The notes: generated by a model not told the origin, from the letters alone. A stretch of 64,000 bases of DNA from Marinicrinis sediminis (GCF_042685085.1 NZ_JBHUMM010000010.1:1-64000), one strand, 5' to 3'; positions 25,602 through 34,074 are shown, numbered from the stretch's first letter. Made by a program: numbers and translations.

Positions 25602-26510
25602 TTAGATGATCTCGCCCAGTGTTTTGGTCTGGGCATCAAGCTTGCTGGCGGATTCCCCGATACCGGAAAACTCCTCTACGACTTGCTGAATCTGGGTCTG
25701 ACTTTGCTCAATGGTGCCTTGCGACGCTTTGATTCCCTTGCTGACTCTGGCCACATGCTTGGCTATGCCCTCGACGGTAGCCTGAATTTCTTCTGCCGCA
25801 ACATGAACTTGATTAGCCAGTTTTCGCACTTCGGTGGCGACCACATCGAATCCCCGTCCATATTCTCCGGCATGGGCCGCCTCAATAGCTGCATTCAAGG
25901 CAAGCAGATTGGTTTGGGAAGCAAATTCCCGGATGGTTTGTACGATATGTCGCACCGCAATATTTTGCTGTTCCAGATCATGCAGAGAGGAAAGGCTCGC
26001 TTCATTGTCTTCGACTAATTGAGAGATCGCGGCAGCTACCCGCTGATTATGTACGATCCCTTCGTCCGTTCGCGCAAGCAGTACCTTGGCCATTTCTTTG
26101 AGTTCATCGGATACACGGGCTTTGGCCGCTTCCCGCTCTGTGATATCTGTGGCAACCTTTAGCACTGCCACGACCTGTTCCTGCTCATCCCGAACGGGCA
26201 TATAGGTTGCTTCCAGAATCAGCACTCGGTTGTCTTTCGTCACTCGAGTGATCTTCTCCTGAAACATTTTTCCGGCACGCAGATCCTTCCACAGCGCTTC
26301 ATACTCCGCGCTGCTGGCATATTCCTCCAGACAGAATTGCCGATGATGTACCCCCGTCAATTCCGTTATGGTATAGCCAAGCGCCTGAGCGAAAAGTTCA
26401 TTCGCCCACAGCACTTCTCCGTTTGTGTTGAATTCAATCATGGCAAGCGATTGCTCTAAGGCAGTAAGTACAGATTTCTCATTCAGAACTTGTGTTGTTT
26501 GCGTTCCCAA
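25602..26510 (-). CDS. Soluble PAS-domain methyl-accepting chemotaxis protein
   Basis: A 302-residue cytoplasmic receptor with no membrane helix. A PAS domain (about 15-128: IEFNTNGEVLWANELF, VAVLKVATDITERE) is followed by a short signalling helix with the conserved tip ASQTNLLALNAAIEAAHAGE. The PAS domain could bind heme or flavin, for energy or oxygen taxis, but no ligand residue is certain. The start is TTG at 26510 with GGGAG upstream; a nearby ATG is in another frame and stops after 12 codons. Confidence 0.88.
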   Translation of the reverse strand: MGTQTTQVLNEKSVLTALEQSLAMIEFNTNGEVLWANELFAQALGYTITELTGVHHRQFCLEEYASSAEYEALWKDLRAGKMFQEKITRVTKDNRVLILEATYMPVRDEQEQVVAVLKVATDITEREAAKARVSDELKEMAKVLLARTDEGIVHNQRVAAAISQLVEDNEASLSSLHDLEQQNIAVRHIVQTIREFASQTNLLALNAAIEAAHAGEYGRGFDVVATEVRKLANQVHVAAEEIQATVEGIAKHVARVSKGIKASQGTIEQSQTQIQQVVEEFSGIGESASKLDAQTKTLGEII

Positions 26511-26647
26511 CGTTCATCTCCCACTTCCCAATGTAAATGATAAGGATATAGCCAAAAACAATATGAATTATACATGGTGTGTCAGGTTGTGTAAAGGAAG
26601 GGGTAGAAGAGAAGGATGACGGTAACACCTTGTTTGAACCGTATGTG

Positions 26648-27136
26648 TTAGCTGGCAGTATCCTGCTGCAGGTTGCTGCTGCTCGATTGCTCATTCAGGA
26701 TGTCCTGATCTTCCGCGTTGTCCCGAACGACCTTCTGCACCCCGATTGCACTGTAGGAGATCAGGAGAACGACGGCTATGTAATAACCTTTTACATTCAG
26801 TTCAAAATCGGCATTATACATTCCGATGAAAAACATGCCGTAGCCGATGGCCAGACCTGCGTAGGACATGCCGGTGAAAGCGGGTGTATTTCTTTTCCGG
26901 TGTCGAGGATTTTCAAGCTGCAGCTCCTTGTCCTCCACATTGTCGCGCGCCACCTTCTGCACGACGATACAGCACATCGTAATGAGCACAATACATAGAA
27001 TATAGTAGCCTTTTACGTTCAGTGCCCAATCCGCATTGAACACGCCGATGCCGAAGAGGGCGAATCCGGCAGCCAGTGCAAAGTAGGATATAGCTGTAAA
27101 GGCCACTGTATTGCGCTTGCGATAAATCGATTTCAT
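26648..27136 (-). CDS. YiaA/YiaB-type membrane protein with two tandem domains
   Basis: A 162-residue protein with four membrane helices in two near-identical halves. Residues 7-68 (RKRNTVAFTAISYFALAAGF ... VQKVARDNVEDKE) repeat at 80-141 (RKRNTPAFTGMSYAGLAIGY ... VQKVVRDNAEDQD). Each half is a YiaA/B two-helix domain. Function of the family is unknown. GGAGCTGATGAA precedes the ATG. It is the last core-like gene before the AT-rich island. Confidence 0.8.
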   Translation of the reverse strand: MKSIYRKRNTVAFTAISYFALAAGFALFGIGVFNADWALNVKGYYILCIVLITMCCIVVQKVARDNVEDKELQLENPRHRKRNTPAFTGMSYAGLAIGYGMFFIGMYNADFELNVKGYYIAVVLLISYSAIGVQKVVRDNAEDQDILNEQSSSSNLQQDTAS

Positions 27137-27362
27137 TTCATCAGCTCCTGGAAGAAAAATTTGATCATTTCCTTCCGCATTATACCTCTTTTTGTGTGAT
27201 ATGTGAATTAAATGTCGAATTGAACAATAAAAACTTCTCTATCATGACATCAACATGAATGCGATGGATGATCCGGCATTTTTTATCAAGTCGGGAAAAG
27301 CAACGGCAGGGATTTCAGCGATGTGAAATGTACAAGGAATGTATGTGTGGGGTAACAAAGTC

Positions 27363-27719
27363 ATGAAGGAAAATCAAACTGACAATGGCATCAGGACAAA
27401 CTCAGCGCAATTCATCATTAGTGCGCAATGAGTGGATCACCGTGACGTGCTAGCTGCTGATGGAGAACCTGTTGTATACTCGCCTGAAGTTGCTGAGAAG
27501 GCTGTTCTATTTCAGCAAAAGTTATTAAGGAGTGCCAATAAAATTGCTGTTCTCTGCAATTTCGAATTTATGGTACAAAACATAAAGCATGTAACATTGG
27601 AAAGCGGAATTCATGATAAATCCCATCAGTTATTTGATAAAGACAGAGTTATGATTCAGGAAGCTTACGAACTTCTTGGCATTAACGGAAATGATCTGAT
27701 TAAAGAGAAGAAACAGTAG
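27363..27719 (+). pseudogene. Unknown small gene interrupted by an in-frame TGA
   Basis: An ATG at 27363 opens MKENQTDNG...FIISAQ, stopped by TGA at 27429-27431. The same frame goes on at once with GTG GAT CAC and stays open for 95 codons (VDHRDVLAADGEPVVYSPEV...), ending at 27719. Either a former 118-residue gene has a TGG-to-TGA mutation, or the downstream part is a separate gene starting at the GTG at 27432. No ribosome site precedes that GTG, which favours a broken gene. No family recognised. Confidence 0.4.
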
Positions 27720-27761
27720 AGCCTTCAAAACTAAAGATAGTGGCTCTACTCGATGATTGAG

Positions 27762-28049
27762 TCAGTTTGGGACGTTGTTCAGGAGATGCTGCCAAATGGA
27801 ACGTCCATCTTCAACCCCAGCATTATACATCAATTCTTTTTCGAGTGCATGACGATGGTTTAGAGTCTCCACTCATTCGAGGATAAGTTGATACAGCCGT
27901 GGATCTAATTCAGCTTTCAGTTGCTTCTCCAGTTCGATTTGCCTTAGCCGCAATGGTTCGATTACAGGCGAGTTTCCAGCTAATCTAGCTTGTTCAAAAA
28001 ATCGTGCCTCAAACGCTATTCTGAGCCATTCTGGTAAAGGCTGCTCCAT
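27762..28049 (-). pseudogene. Unknown small gene with an in-frame TGA (58 + 36 codons)
   Basis: GGGAGGGG lies 7 bases before an ATG at 28049. The frame reads MEQPLPEWLRIAFEARFFEQ, stays open for 58 codons to ...LYQLILE, meets TGA at 27875-27873, then continues in the same frame with GTG (VETLNHRHALEKELMYNAGV) for 36 codons. If TGA replaced TGG the product would be 95 residues, helical and acidic at the end. The 58-residue form could still be made, given the good ribosome site. No known family. Confidence 0.45.
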
Positions 28050-28152
28050 AATAAATCCCCTCCCAAGGTAAATTGTTGCTGATCTTACCGTAGAAGGGGA
28101 TGGTTTTCAATATCCAGTTTCGGTTCACTCGATTGATCACCAGTTACGCAAA

Positions 28153-28401
28153 TCAAATTGACTGTTTTCGCCATTTCGCGATTAGATCGTCGCGAATTGA
28201 TCGTAAGCTCTTAATTTCTTCGATGATTTCCTGCCGCCGCTTCCGAGTCGTGCTTGCTTGACTATGCTCAAGAGCGAGCTTGCAATGCTTACGAGCTATA
28301 GAAAGGAACATTTGGGTCTGGGTATCGTCCAATTCGATGCCGACGAGTGAATTGCTATACGATTCGCGTACATCATGGCAAGCCTGAGAAACCATAATCA
28401 C
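28153..28401 (-). CDS. Small helical protein of unknown function
   Basis: An 82-residue protein starting at GTG (28401) with GGGAGG 8 bases upstream. It is highly charged and predicted helical (RKHCKLALEHSQASTTRKRR, then EIIEEIKSLRSIRDDLIAKW). No family recognised. Its ribosome site lies in the 3' arm of a hairpin followed by T5 (28404-28449), so its translation may be restrained. AT-rich island context suggests acquired DNA. Confidence 0.5.
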   Translation of the reverse strand: MIMVSQACHDVRESYSNSLVGIELDDTQTQMFLSIARKHCKLALEHSQASTTRKRRQEIIEEIKSLRSIRDDLIAKWRKQSI

Positions 28402-28403
28402 AT

Positions 28404-28449
28404 GAAAAACCTCCCAAGGAACAAGTTTGTATCATGTTACCTTGGAGGT
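28404..28449 (-). terminator. Hairpin with T-tract that also hides a ribosome site
   Basis: On the minus strand ACCTCCAAGG pairs with CCTTGGGAGGT (28440-28449 and 28409-28419, one bulge) across a 20-base loop and is followed by TTTTT. It can end transcription of the 28494-28901 gene, and its 3' arm holds the GGGAGG of the 82-residue gene. Confidence 0.55.
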
Positions 28450-28493
28450 GAAATTTCTCAAGTTTAATGTTGAGCGAGATAAGATCAACGATT

Positions 28494-28901
28494 TTATTCT
28501 CTGACTGTAATTCCTGCAATCCGCAAATATTCATCATATCTGTCAATAACTTGACATTCTATCAGATTAACAATTCTTCCAATATTGTATTGCTGTCTTG
28601 AGATTGTCATATCATCCAGAGTTGGATATGGAATATTCATTCTTGCTTCATCAACTGATGCTGTATAAAAAATATCAATAGTAGTTCCCATATAACGAAG
28701 ATAAACCATTTGTCTTGTAGCTGTTGGATGATGAATAAATCTTTCAACCCAAGCCTCTTCAAAATCAGTCTGATCTTCTCTATCACGTTGCATTGTTATT
28801 GCAATGCCATTTTTATAAACATACCTACCATCAGAATCATCATAAATCCAATCCATAATATCAGATTCGGAGATAATATTCATAAATTCATCATAAGTCA
28901 T
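28494..28901 (-). CDS. Hypothetical protein in the AT-rich island
   Basis: A 135-residue soluble, acidic protein with many aromatic residues (MDWIYDDSDGRYVYKNG, VYLRYMGTTIDIFY, YDEYLRIAGI). No signal peptide or membrane helix and no motif I recognise. It lies 245 bases downstream of the ABC-3C operon in the same direction, past that operon's terminator, and shares its low GC. It may be an accessory of the island, but that is inference from position only. Confidence 0.55.
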   Translation of the reverse strand: MTYDEFMNIISESDIMDWIYDDSDGRYVYKNGIAITMQRDREDQTDFEEAWVERFIHHPTATRQMVYLRYMGTTIDIFYTASVDEARMNIPYPTLDDMTISRQQYNIGRIVNLIECQVIDRYDEYLRIAGITVRE

Positions 28902-29110
28902 TTCTTCTCCCCCCCTTTCTACACAACTATTTTACCAATGACTTCCTCTAAAGGAAAGCAAATTGAAATAGATATCTCGAACTTTATAAACTCTGACAAA
29001 AGCTCGAGCGATGACAACCCTGAGTAGGTAATATGGCATCGATATACTATTTCCCAATGAGCGACACTCAGTTGAGCAAGCAGAATTGATATTATATTCT
29101 ATAAGAAACT

Positions 29111-29141
29111 ATAAAAAAGATACCCCTCATATGAGGAATAT
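29111..29141 (-). terminator. Terminator of the ABC-3C-like operon
   Basis: On the minus strand the palindrome CCTCATATGAGG is followed by GGTATCTTTTTTATAG, starting just after the ATPase stop codon. Confidence 0.65.
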
Positions 29142-29146
29142 TTTAA

Positions 29147-30850
29147 TTAATTCAATCTAAAAAATCTATCATCCGAACTTAATTCCAAAACTTTAACTTT
29201 TTCAATAAATTCCACATCCACTTTACCGACACGTTCTCTCAGAATAGGAATAATGTATTGACCATCTATTTCATTACAGAGATCAAATATTGTCTTCAAC
29301 TGGTTTATATGAGTATTCTCTAGTTTATCGTGAATTACAAATTGAGGGGCACTTATATCCATCTCTTCTGCATATTTCATATAAGCTAAGTCGAATGCTA
29401 CAATTACACCCTTCTTCATCCCAGTTCCAACTCTGCCTTTAAACGAATCAAGTGATACAGGAAACTTCTTTTGCTCTTTCCAATTGCTGTTGTAAACAAA
29501 CCAATACTTTTCACCATAGAGTTTTTCACAGTAAGCGGAAAAATATTTGTTAAAAATACTAACTTTTTTGTTAATGCTATCTGGATCTAATTGATCGTTA
29601 ATCTCCTTCATTTTAACTGATATATCTTTAATTTCGCTATCAACACCCTCAAGTATTTTGATAGATTGGTTTATCTCGCCCTTTTCAACATTTAGTTTCT
29701 CTATCTTAGTATTCAAAAGATTTAGTTCTTCTAGCAATCCTTCATCTAACATATCTATTGTTAATTTTTTCTTTTCCTCAAGTAAAGCATCTCTTTTCGT
29801 CAGTACCTCTACTAACTCAGATTCTTTTAACTCAAGCTGCATTATAATAAAATTGATTCTATTTTGGATCATAGCATTGTGAAAACTCACTACTTTGTCA
29901 TACGTTTTTGCTAATTCCCCCATATACTCCTTTGCTTCGTTGTATAAATACCTCAACTGTTTTAAATCAACATTGTTTTTTTCCCCCTCTAACTTAGAAA
30001 TGTTTTTCTTAATCGAGGTTACTTCAAATTCTATTAACTGTGACTTTTCTTCTAGTACATTAATCTGAGCTGTAAGCAATCTACGTTTTTCTAACTCATC
30101 TTTATATGTGTCCATATAGTTGAGCTGTTTTCTTTTTAATAATAGTTCCGCAAGCTCTTTTTCAACCAGTTCATTTTTCTGCTTCAAGCTATCTAGTGAT
30201 GTAATATGAACATCCTTTTCTAGCATTTTATGCTTATTTTCACATTCTTTAAGTCTAACTGAAAGCATATCCTTTTCACTTAATAGGTCATTCCTTAAAA
30301 TTTTCAACAAAAATAAATATATCGTATCGTATGTATCATTTGAAGTTGCAGTCAAAAACTTAATGATACTTTCATCAGTAGAATCATTTACTCTTACAAA
30401 TTTGGGTATTAACTGCCTAAGTGTTGGATATGGTTCTTTCAAGTTAAACATAATGATTTTTAATTCTTCCCAAAACTCATCCTGAGTATATTCCTTACCA
30501 TCAATTATCCTTTTACCTCTATTAAAAAGTTGTCTTATTATCCTAATTCTTTTATTTTGCTTTCGTAGCACTAATTCTGCTTCGACCTTACTTTCATTTA
30601 GGAGTTCTTTAATTGCTAAGTTTTCACTTCTCGTGTCCGGATCGTAATATAGTGAACTAACTGACTTCGCCCCTAAACATAAATCGATAATCTTAATTGC
30701 TGTAGTTTTACCTACATTATTACCGCTGTCTTGAGAGCGATCACTTGTATTATCTAGAATCAAGCTTAATCCCTTTAGATTAAAGGGAATCTCCCGAATC
30801 ATCTCTTTTTGCGGTGCAGTTTTTCTAACGATAAGTTTTTCTATTAACAT
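29147..30850 (-). CDS. DUF2326-like coiled-coil ATPase of an ABC-three-component system
   Basis: A 567-residue SMC/RecN-like ATPase. Walker A is DSGNNVGKTT (Lys48). A long coiled coil fills about 195-430. A Walker-B-like strand QFVIHDKLENTH lies near the C-terminus, with the unusual HDK in place of DE that is typical of DUF2326-type proteins. In ABC-3C systems (described by Krishnan, Burroughs, Iyer and Aravind) such an ATPase acts with a middle component and a CTD protein in predicted anti-phage or anti-plasmid defence. It starts 7 bases inside the middle-component gene. Role here is inferred from family and operon. Confidence 0.72.
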   Translation of the reverse strand: MLIEKLIVRKTAPQKEMIREIPFNLKGLSLILDNTSDRSQDSGNNVGKTTAIKIIDLCLGAKSVSSLYYDPDTRSENLAIKELLNESKVEAELVLRKQNKRIRIIRQLFNRGKRIIDGKEYTQDEFWEELKIIMFNLKEPYPTLRQLIPKFVRVNDSTDESIIKFLTATSNDTYDTIYLFLLKILRNDLLSEKDMLSVRLKECENKHKMLEKDVHITSLDSLKQKNELVEKELAELLLKRKQLNYMDTYKDELEKRRLLTAQINVLEEKSQLIEFEVTSIKKNISKLEGEKNNVDLKQLRYLYNEAKEYMGELAKTYDKVVSFHNAMIQNRINFIIMQLELKESELVEVLTKRDALLEEKKKLTIDMLDEGLLEELNLLNTKIEKLNVEKGEINQSIKILEGVDSEIKDISVKMKEINDQLDPDSINKKVSIFNKYFSAYCEKLYGEKYWFVYNSNWKEQKKFPVSLDSFKGRVGTGMKKGVIVAFDLAYMKYAEEMDISAPQFVIHDKLENTHINQLKTIFDLCNEIDGQYIIPILRERVGKVDVEFIEKVKVLELSSDDRFFRLN

Positions 30851-31074
30851 AACACAACCCTATCCTCTTCTAGACGAATTAATGAAAGCAAAAATAACCA
30901 ATCAAGAGAGTAATACAAAAAATCTACATGTAGATTTCTATCTACTTTTGAGCGAATAATTTCAAATAAATAGTCAATTGTAAGCATATTACCGTTTAAT
31001 TTCAGTTCTTCTAATATAACAGCGCCAATGTAGTATAATGAAAATTTAGGTTCTCTATCCACGTTTATAATCAC
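30844..31074 (-). CDS. ABC-3C middle component, MC6-like
   Basis: A small protein of 76 residues (79 if it starts at the GTG at 31083). The GTG at 31074 is preferred because AGGTGA lies 5 bases upstream. FSLYYIGAVILEELK, DYLFEII and YYSLDWLFLLSLIRLEEDRVVLC agree with the MC6 pattern, a winged-helix-like adaptor linking ATPase and CTD protein. It lies between those two genes and overlaps the ATPase start, so the three are translationally coupled. Confidence 0.68.
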   Translation of the reverse strand: MIINVDREPKFSLYYIGAVILEELKLNGNMLTIDYLFEIIRSKVDRNLHVDFLYYSLDWLFLLSLIRLEEDRVVLC

Positions 31075-31083
31075 AAATATCAC

Positions 31084-31716
31084 CTATGGCTTTTCAAGAA
31101 TTTTACACTCAACAAATGCATAACATAGTACTCTAATTAATCCATCCTCAATATCTTCATATACAATAGCAGTATTATCGTCTGCTAGTATCCTCTGCTT
31201 TAAGTCACCTTTAACCATATCAATTATGTAATCGGCATTCCTTCTGATAATCTCAAGATCATCTAACTCATCTTCCTGATGCTCAACCAACAATTGCCCC
31301 TTATACTCATTATATAGATGCTTAATGTCTTTTAATATCTTACTTTTTGATCCCATAACGTGATTATCGGTGATGTTAAAAGCCTCTTCACATATTCGAC
31401 CATAATAACTATATTCAATAATTACTCCTCTATATTTAATCAAATTATTATGGGTTATTTTATCTGGGATGTTGAAGGGTCTTAAATCTTCTTCGCTAAC
31501 TTTATAGCGTTGATCGAGTTCTTCATCAGATAGGACTGTTATCTCAGAAAGTACTTCTATGATTTTGGGAATTATCGAAGGCAGTTTCTTCTGTCTCTCA
31601 GGTAGCATAACAATAAAGTTACTACTATTATCAACTGAACCATTAACAGTCCCTGCCATTATTCCATGATTGATGCCATCGTTATCTACCGAAGTTGCTG
31701 GCTTTCTATTTAGCAT
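31084..31716 (-). CDS. ABC-3C C-terminal-domain (CTD) protein, putative
   Basis: A 210-residue protein. The N-terminus (14-30) holds a Gly/Asn-rich motif GINHGIMAGTVNGSVDN, also found in the preceding gene. The remaining helical part (about 40-205: EEDLRPFNIPDKITHNN, YYGRICEEAFN, DYIIDMVKGDLKQRI, VLCYAFVECKILEKP) is the kind of C-terminal domain that follows effectors in ABC-3C loci, ending in a characteristic cysteine-containing strand. No separate effector domain (nuclease, protease) is present, so the toxic function may sit in the membrane protein. The name rests on context. Confidence 0.6.
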   Translation of the reverse strand: MLNRKPATSVDNDGINHGIMAGTVNGSVDNSSNFIVMLPERQKKLPSIIPKIIEVLSEITVLSDEELDQRYKVSEEDLRPFNIPDKITHNNLIKYRGVIIEYSYYGRICEEAFNITDNHVMGSKSKILKDIKHLYNEYKGQLLVEHQEDELDDLEIIRRNADYIIDMVKGDLKQRILADDNTAIVYEDIEDGLIRVLCYAFVECKILEKP

Positions 31717-31942
31717 TATTTTTGATGCCTCCAGTAGTTATCCCTGCCATTACTCCAGTATTTTGACCAGTATTGCTAATCTCAATATCACCTTTGTTGT
31801 CTACCTTACTTTCATGTACTTGTCCTGTATTCACCATCAAACTAATTCGTTTTACTTCATTTTTAGCTTTTACTGCAACGACACAAGAAATCACCGTTGC
31901 TATCATCGATATCAAACTTATTATCATCATTGTAATGTCCAT
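31706..31942 (-). CDS. Small membrane protein at the head of the ABC-3C-like operon
   Basis: A 78-residue protein with one N-terminal membrane helix (about 4-26), a basic helix and a C-terminal Gly/Asn motif GQNTGVMAGITTGGIKN (59-75). That motif matches residues 14-30 of the next protein (GINHGIMAGTVNGSVDN). AGGAGG precedes the ATG. It overlaps the CTD gene by 11 bases. A plausible role is a membrane-acting effector or anchor for the complex; this is inference. Confidence 0.6.
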   Translation of the reverse strand: MDITMMIISLISMIATVISCVVAVKAKNEVKRISLMVNTGQVHESKVDNKGDIEISNTGQNTGVMAGITTGGIKNNAK

Positions 31943-32167
31943 GCGGGATAACCTCCTAGTTCATAAAGTGATCTCTTACCAATTCTCCAAAATGTTACAA
32001 AATCCTGCGAAATAGTTAGAGAGGAAAGCGATAATTCTATCTCCTTCCTAAGCAATATTTTAAGATATGTTATCAGGCACATAATTAAGAGCTAATCTGC
32101 AGATTTAGCATCGCATCATCAGCACTTAATTCCACTTTCTGCTTTCTCATAATTGTGAAAACGTCAA

Positions 32168-32197
32168 AAGCCTGCCACTCGGCAGGCTTCTTTATTT
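32168..32197 (+). terminator. Orphan terminator-like hairpin at the island edge
   Basis: AAGCCTGCC / GGCAGGCTT perfect 9-bp stem with loop ACTC, followed by CTTTATTT on plus; on minus the tail is TTGACGTTTTC. No plus-strand gene ends here, so it may belong to a lost gene or to the leftward remnant at 32264-32506. Confidence 0.6.
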
Positions 32198-32263
32198 CAG
32201 ATGTTCCTCATAGCAACACATGTTATTGATGACCCTCGTGTCTTCAAACCCAAACTCGGTTAA

Positions 32264-32506
32264 CTATTTCTTCCCCGCGAAAACAACGAGGGCTAAAACA
32301 ACTATCGGCACAGAGTTGAGTAGCATCCAAGCCACCTCTGAATTCATCTTAATGAAAATCAGTACAGTAGAGATGTTGGAGGAATGTAAGCCTGCTAGCA
32401 GACAACCAACAAACCACAGTTTCCCACCCAAAAGTACAGTTATCGCTTCGAGGAAGTGCGGGATTGCACCGCAACCAATAAATTGGAAAAAGGTGTAAAT
32501 AACTTG
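32264..32506 (-). pseudogene. Remnant of a multi-helix membrane protein (5' end missing)
   Basis: On the minus strand a frame without a good start codon is open from 32506 to the TAG at 32264. It reads ...FIGCGAIPHFLEAITVLLGG, WFVGCLLAGLHSSN and NSVPIVVLALVVFAGKK, three hydrophobic segments split by short polar turns. The opposite-strand frame in the same place lacks such pattern. I take it as the C-terminal part of a decayed membrane protein between the island and the methyltransferase gene. Family unknown. Confidence 0.35.
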
Positions 32507-32580
32507 TTACGAACTTATTTCGTTTGGCAACCCATAAAGCAGATTTACAATTTGAAGGTTTTGAGCCAACCTGTCACATC

Positions 32581-34074
32581 TCATTTTCGAACCATCAATA
32601 TTAGACACTCCACATGCGCGGTCTGCGGGAACATGTCGACTGGCTGGAGCCATTCCAGTTGGAAACCGTTCTTCAACAGGACCGCACAATCCTTTGCCAG
32701 GGTGGAAGGGTTGCAGGAAACATAGACCATTCGTTTGGGCTTGGCTTGAATGATGGCTTTCAGCAGGGCATCGTCACAGCCTGTGCGCGGAGGATCGACC
32801 ACAATCACATCGGGTTTATAGCCCTTTGCCACTTGAGAGGGCAGCCATTCCTCTGCTTTTCCTGTTATAAATACCGCATTGTCGATATGGTTCAGCCTGG
32901 CGTTTGCCTTCGCATCCTCGATCGCTTCCTTCACCAGTTCGATGCCGGTTACCTTCTTCGCGGATCTGGCCAGCCACAGGGAAATCGTGCCAGTGCCGCA
33001 GTACAGATCAAGCACTTCTTCCGTGCCTGTTAACTGCGCGGCTTCTTCTGCAGCTCGGTACAGATGAAGCGTCTGCGCCGGATTAAGCTGGAAGAAAGCA
33101 CGCGGCGACAACTCATACTTCAAATCTCCGAGCTTTTCCTGCAACGTCTCTTTGCCCCACAGCAGCGTAGTTTGATCTCCGAAAATAATCGAAGTTTTCT
33201 TCGGATTGATATTTTGGGCGATGCCCACAACCTTCGGAAACTCTCGGCGTATCGCCGCAACGAGAGATTTGGCTTGCGGGAAATGTGCTTCACTGGTCAC
33301 GAACGTAAGCTGCATTTCCCCGGTGGTGTAGGCGATGCGAACGACCAGGTTTCTCAGCAGGCCTTTTCGTTTGCGTTCCTGATAGATGGATACCTGATAG
33401 GCTTTCAGCCATTCTTTTACTCGCTGAATGAGGGCGTTGATATCCGGATGCTGCACAGGACATCCGCTAAGATCCACCAGTTGATGGCTGCCAGGTGCAT
33501 ACAAGCCCGTCTGTACGGCTCCCTGGTGGAAGCCAACCTGCATCTGTGCCTTGTTCCGATAGGCCCAGGGATCGTTCATCCCGATGATCGGCCGTAGCGG
33601 AAGGTCCGTCAGTTTGGTGTAGCGGGAGAACGCGTCCCGTACCACGTTTTCCTTGGCGCGAAGCTGTTCTTCGTATCGGGTGTGCTGCATGGAGCATCCA
33701 CCGCAAGCCTCATAGACCGGACAGGGTGGGGTGACGCGTTCTGCAGAAGTTCGCTTATGGGAAAGCAGCTTGGCCTGAATGTAGTTGGGCAAGGCTTTTT
33801 CAACTTGCGCTTGAACGAGTTCGCCGGGGAGCGCGCCGGGAATGAAGACAGCTTTGCGTTCATAGTAGCCCACCCCTTCGCCGTTGATTCCAATCTTCTT
33901 CACCTCGACGGTGATGCGGTCGCCAGTCTGTAATTGCTCCGCTATACGAGGGCTGGACAATTTGGACTGTGAGACTTGCGAGTTTGAATCTCGCGGAGCG
34001 AAAGCAGGCCGTTTGGAGGCGGGACGCTGTTTATGATTTTTTCTTTTTTCGAATCGGTTGTGTTGCTTGTTCAT
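32581..34074 (-). CDS. rlmCD: 23S rRNA (uracil-C5)-methyltransferase, RlmCD/RlmD type
   Basis: A 497-residue enzyme with a basic N-terminal tail (1-45), a TRAM domain (about 48-108, GDRITVEVKKIGINGEGVGY), the Fe-S cysteines in CPVYEACGGCSMQH plus the later CPVQH, and the SAM domain with LDLYCGTGTISLWLA, DPPRTGCDD and the catalytic VSCNPSTLARD-type motif VSCNPSTLAKD. In Bacillus, RlmCD makes m5U at 23S positions 747 and 1939. The N-terminal basic extension is longer than usual. No ribosome site problem: the ATG at 34074 is the natural start. Confidence 0.9.
   Translation of the reverse strand: MNKQHNRFEKRKNHKQRPASKRPAFAPRDSNSQVSQSKLSSPRIAEQLQTGDRITVEVKKIGINGEGVGYYERKAVFIPGALPGELVQAQVEKALPNYIQAKLLSHKRTSAERVTPPCPVYEACGGCSMQHTRYEEQLRAKENVVRDAFSRYTKLTDLPLRPIIGMNDPWAYRNKAQMQVGFHQGAVQTGLYAPGSHQLVDLSGCPVQHPDINALIQRVKEWLKAYQVSIYQERKRKGLLRNLVVRIAYTTGEMQLTFVTSEAHFPQAKSLVAAIRREFPKVVGIAQNINPKKTSIIFGDQTTLLWGKETLQEKLGDLKYELSPRAFFQLNPAQTLHLYRAAEEAAQLTGTEEVLDLYCGTGTISLWLARSAKKVTGIELVKEAIEDAKANARLNHIDNAVFITGKAEEWLPSQVAKGYKPDVIVVDPPRTGCDDALLKAIIQAKPKRMVYVSCNPSTLAKDCAVLLKNGFQLEWLQPVDMFPQTAHVECLILMVRK

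Noticed and set aside
26479..26694. 71-codon minus-strand frame upstream of the PAS chemoreceptor
   Set aside because: No ribosome site; covers a promoter region and its C-terminal part is only the out-of-frame ATG that stops after 12 codons.
28710..29027. Plus-strand 105-codon frame in the island
   Set aside because: Runs opposite the 135-codon gene, low complexity, no ribosome site.
32220..32498. Plus-strand 92-codon frame
   Set aside because: No ribosome site, and the minus strand of the same stretch has a clear hydrophobic-helix pattern, so this is taken as a shadow.
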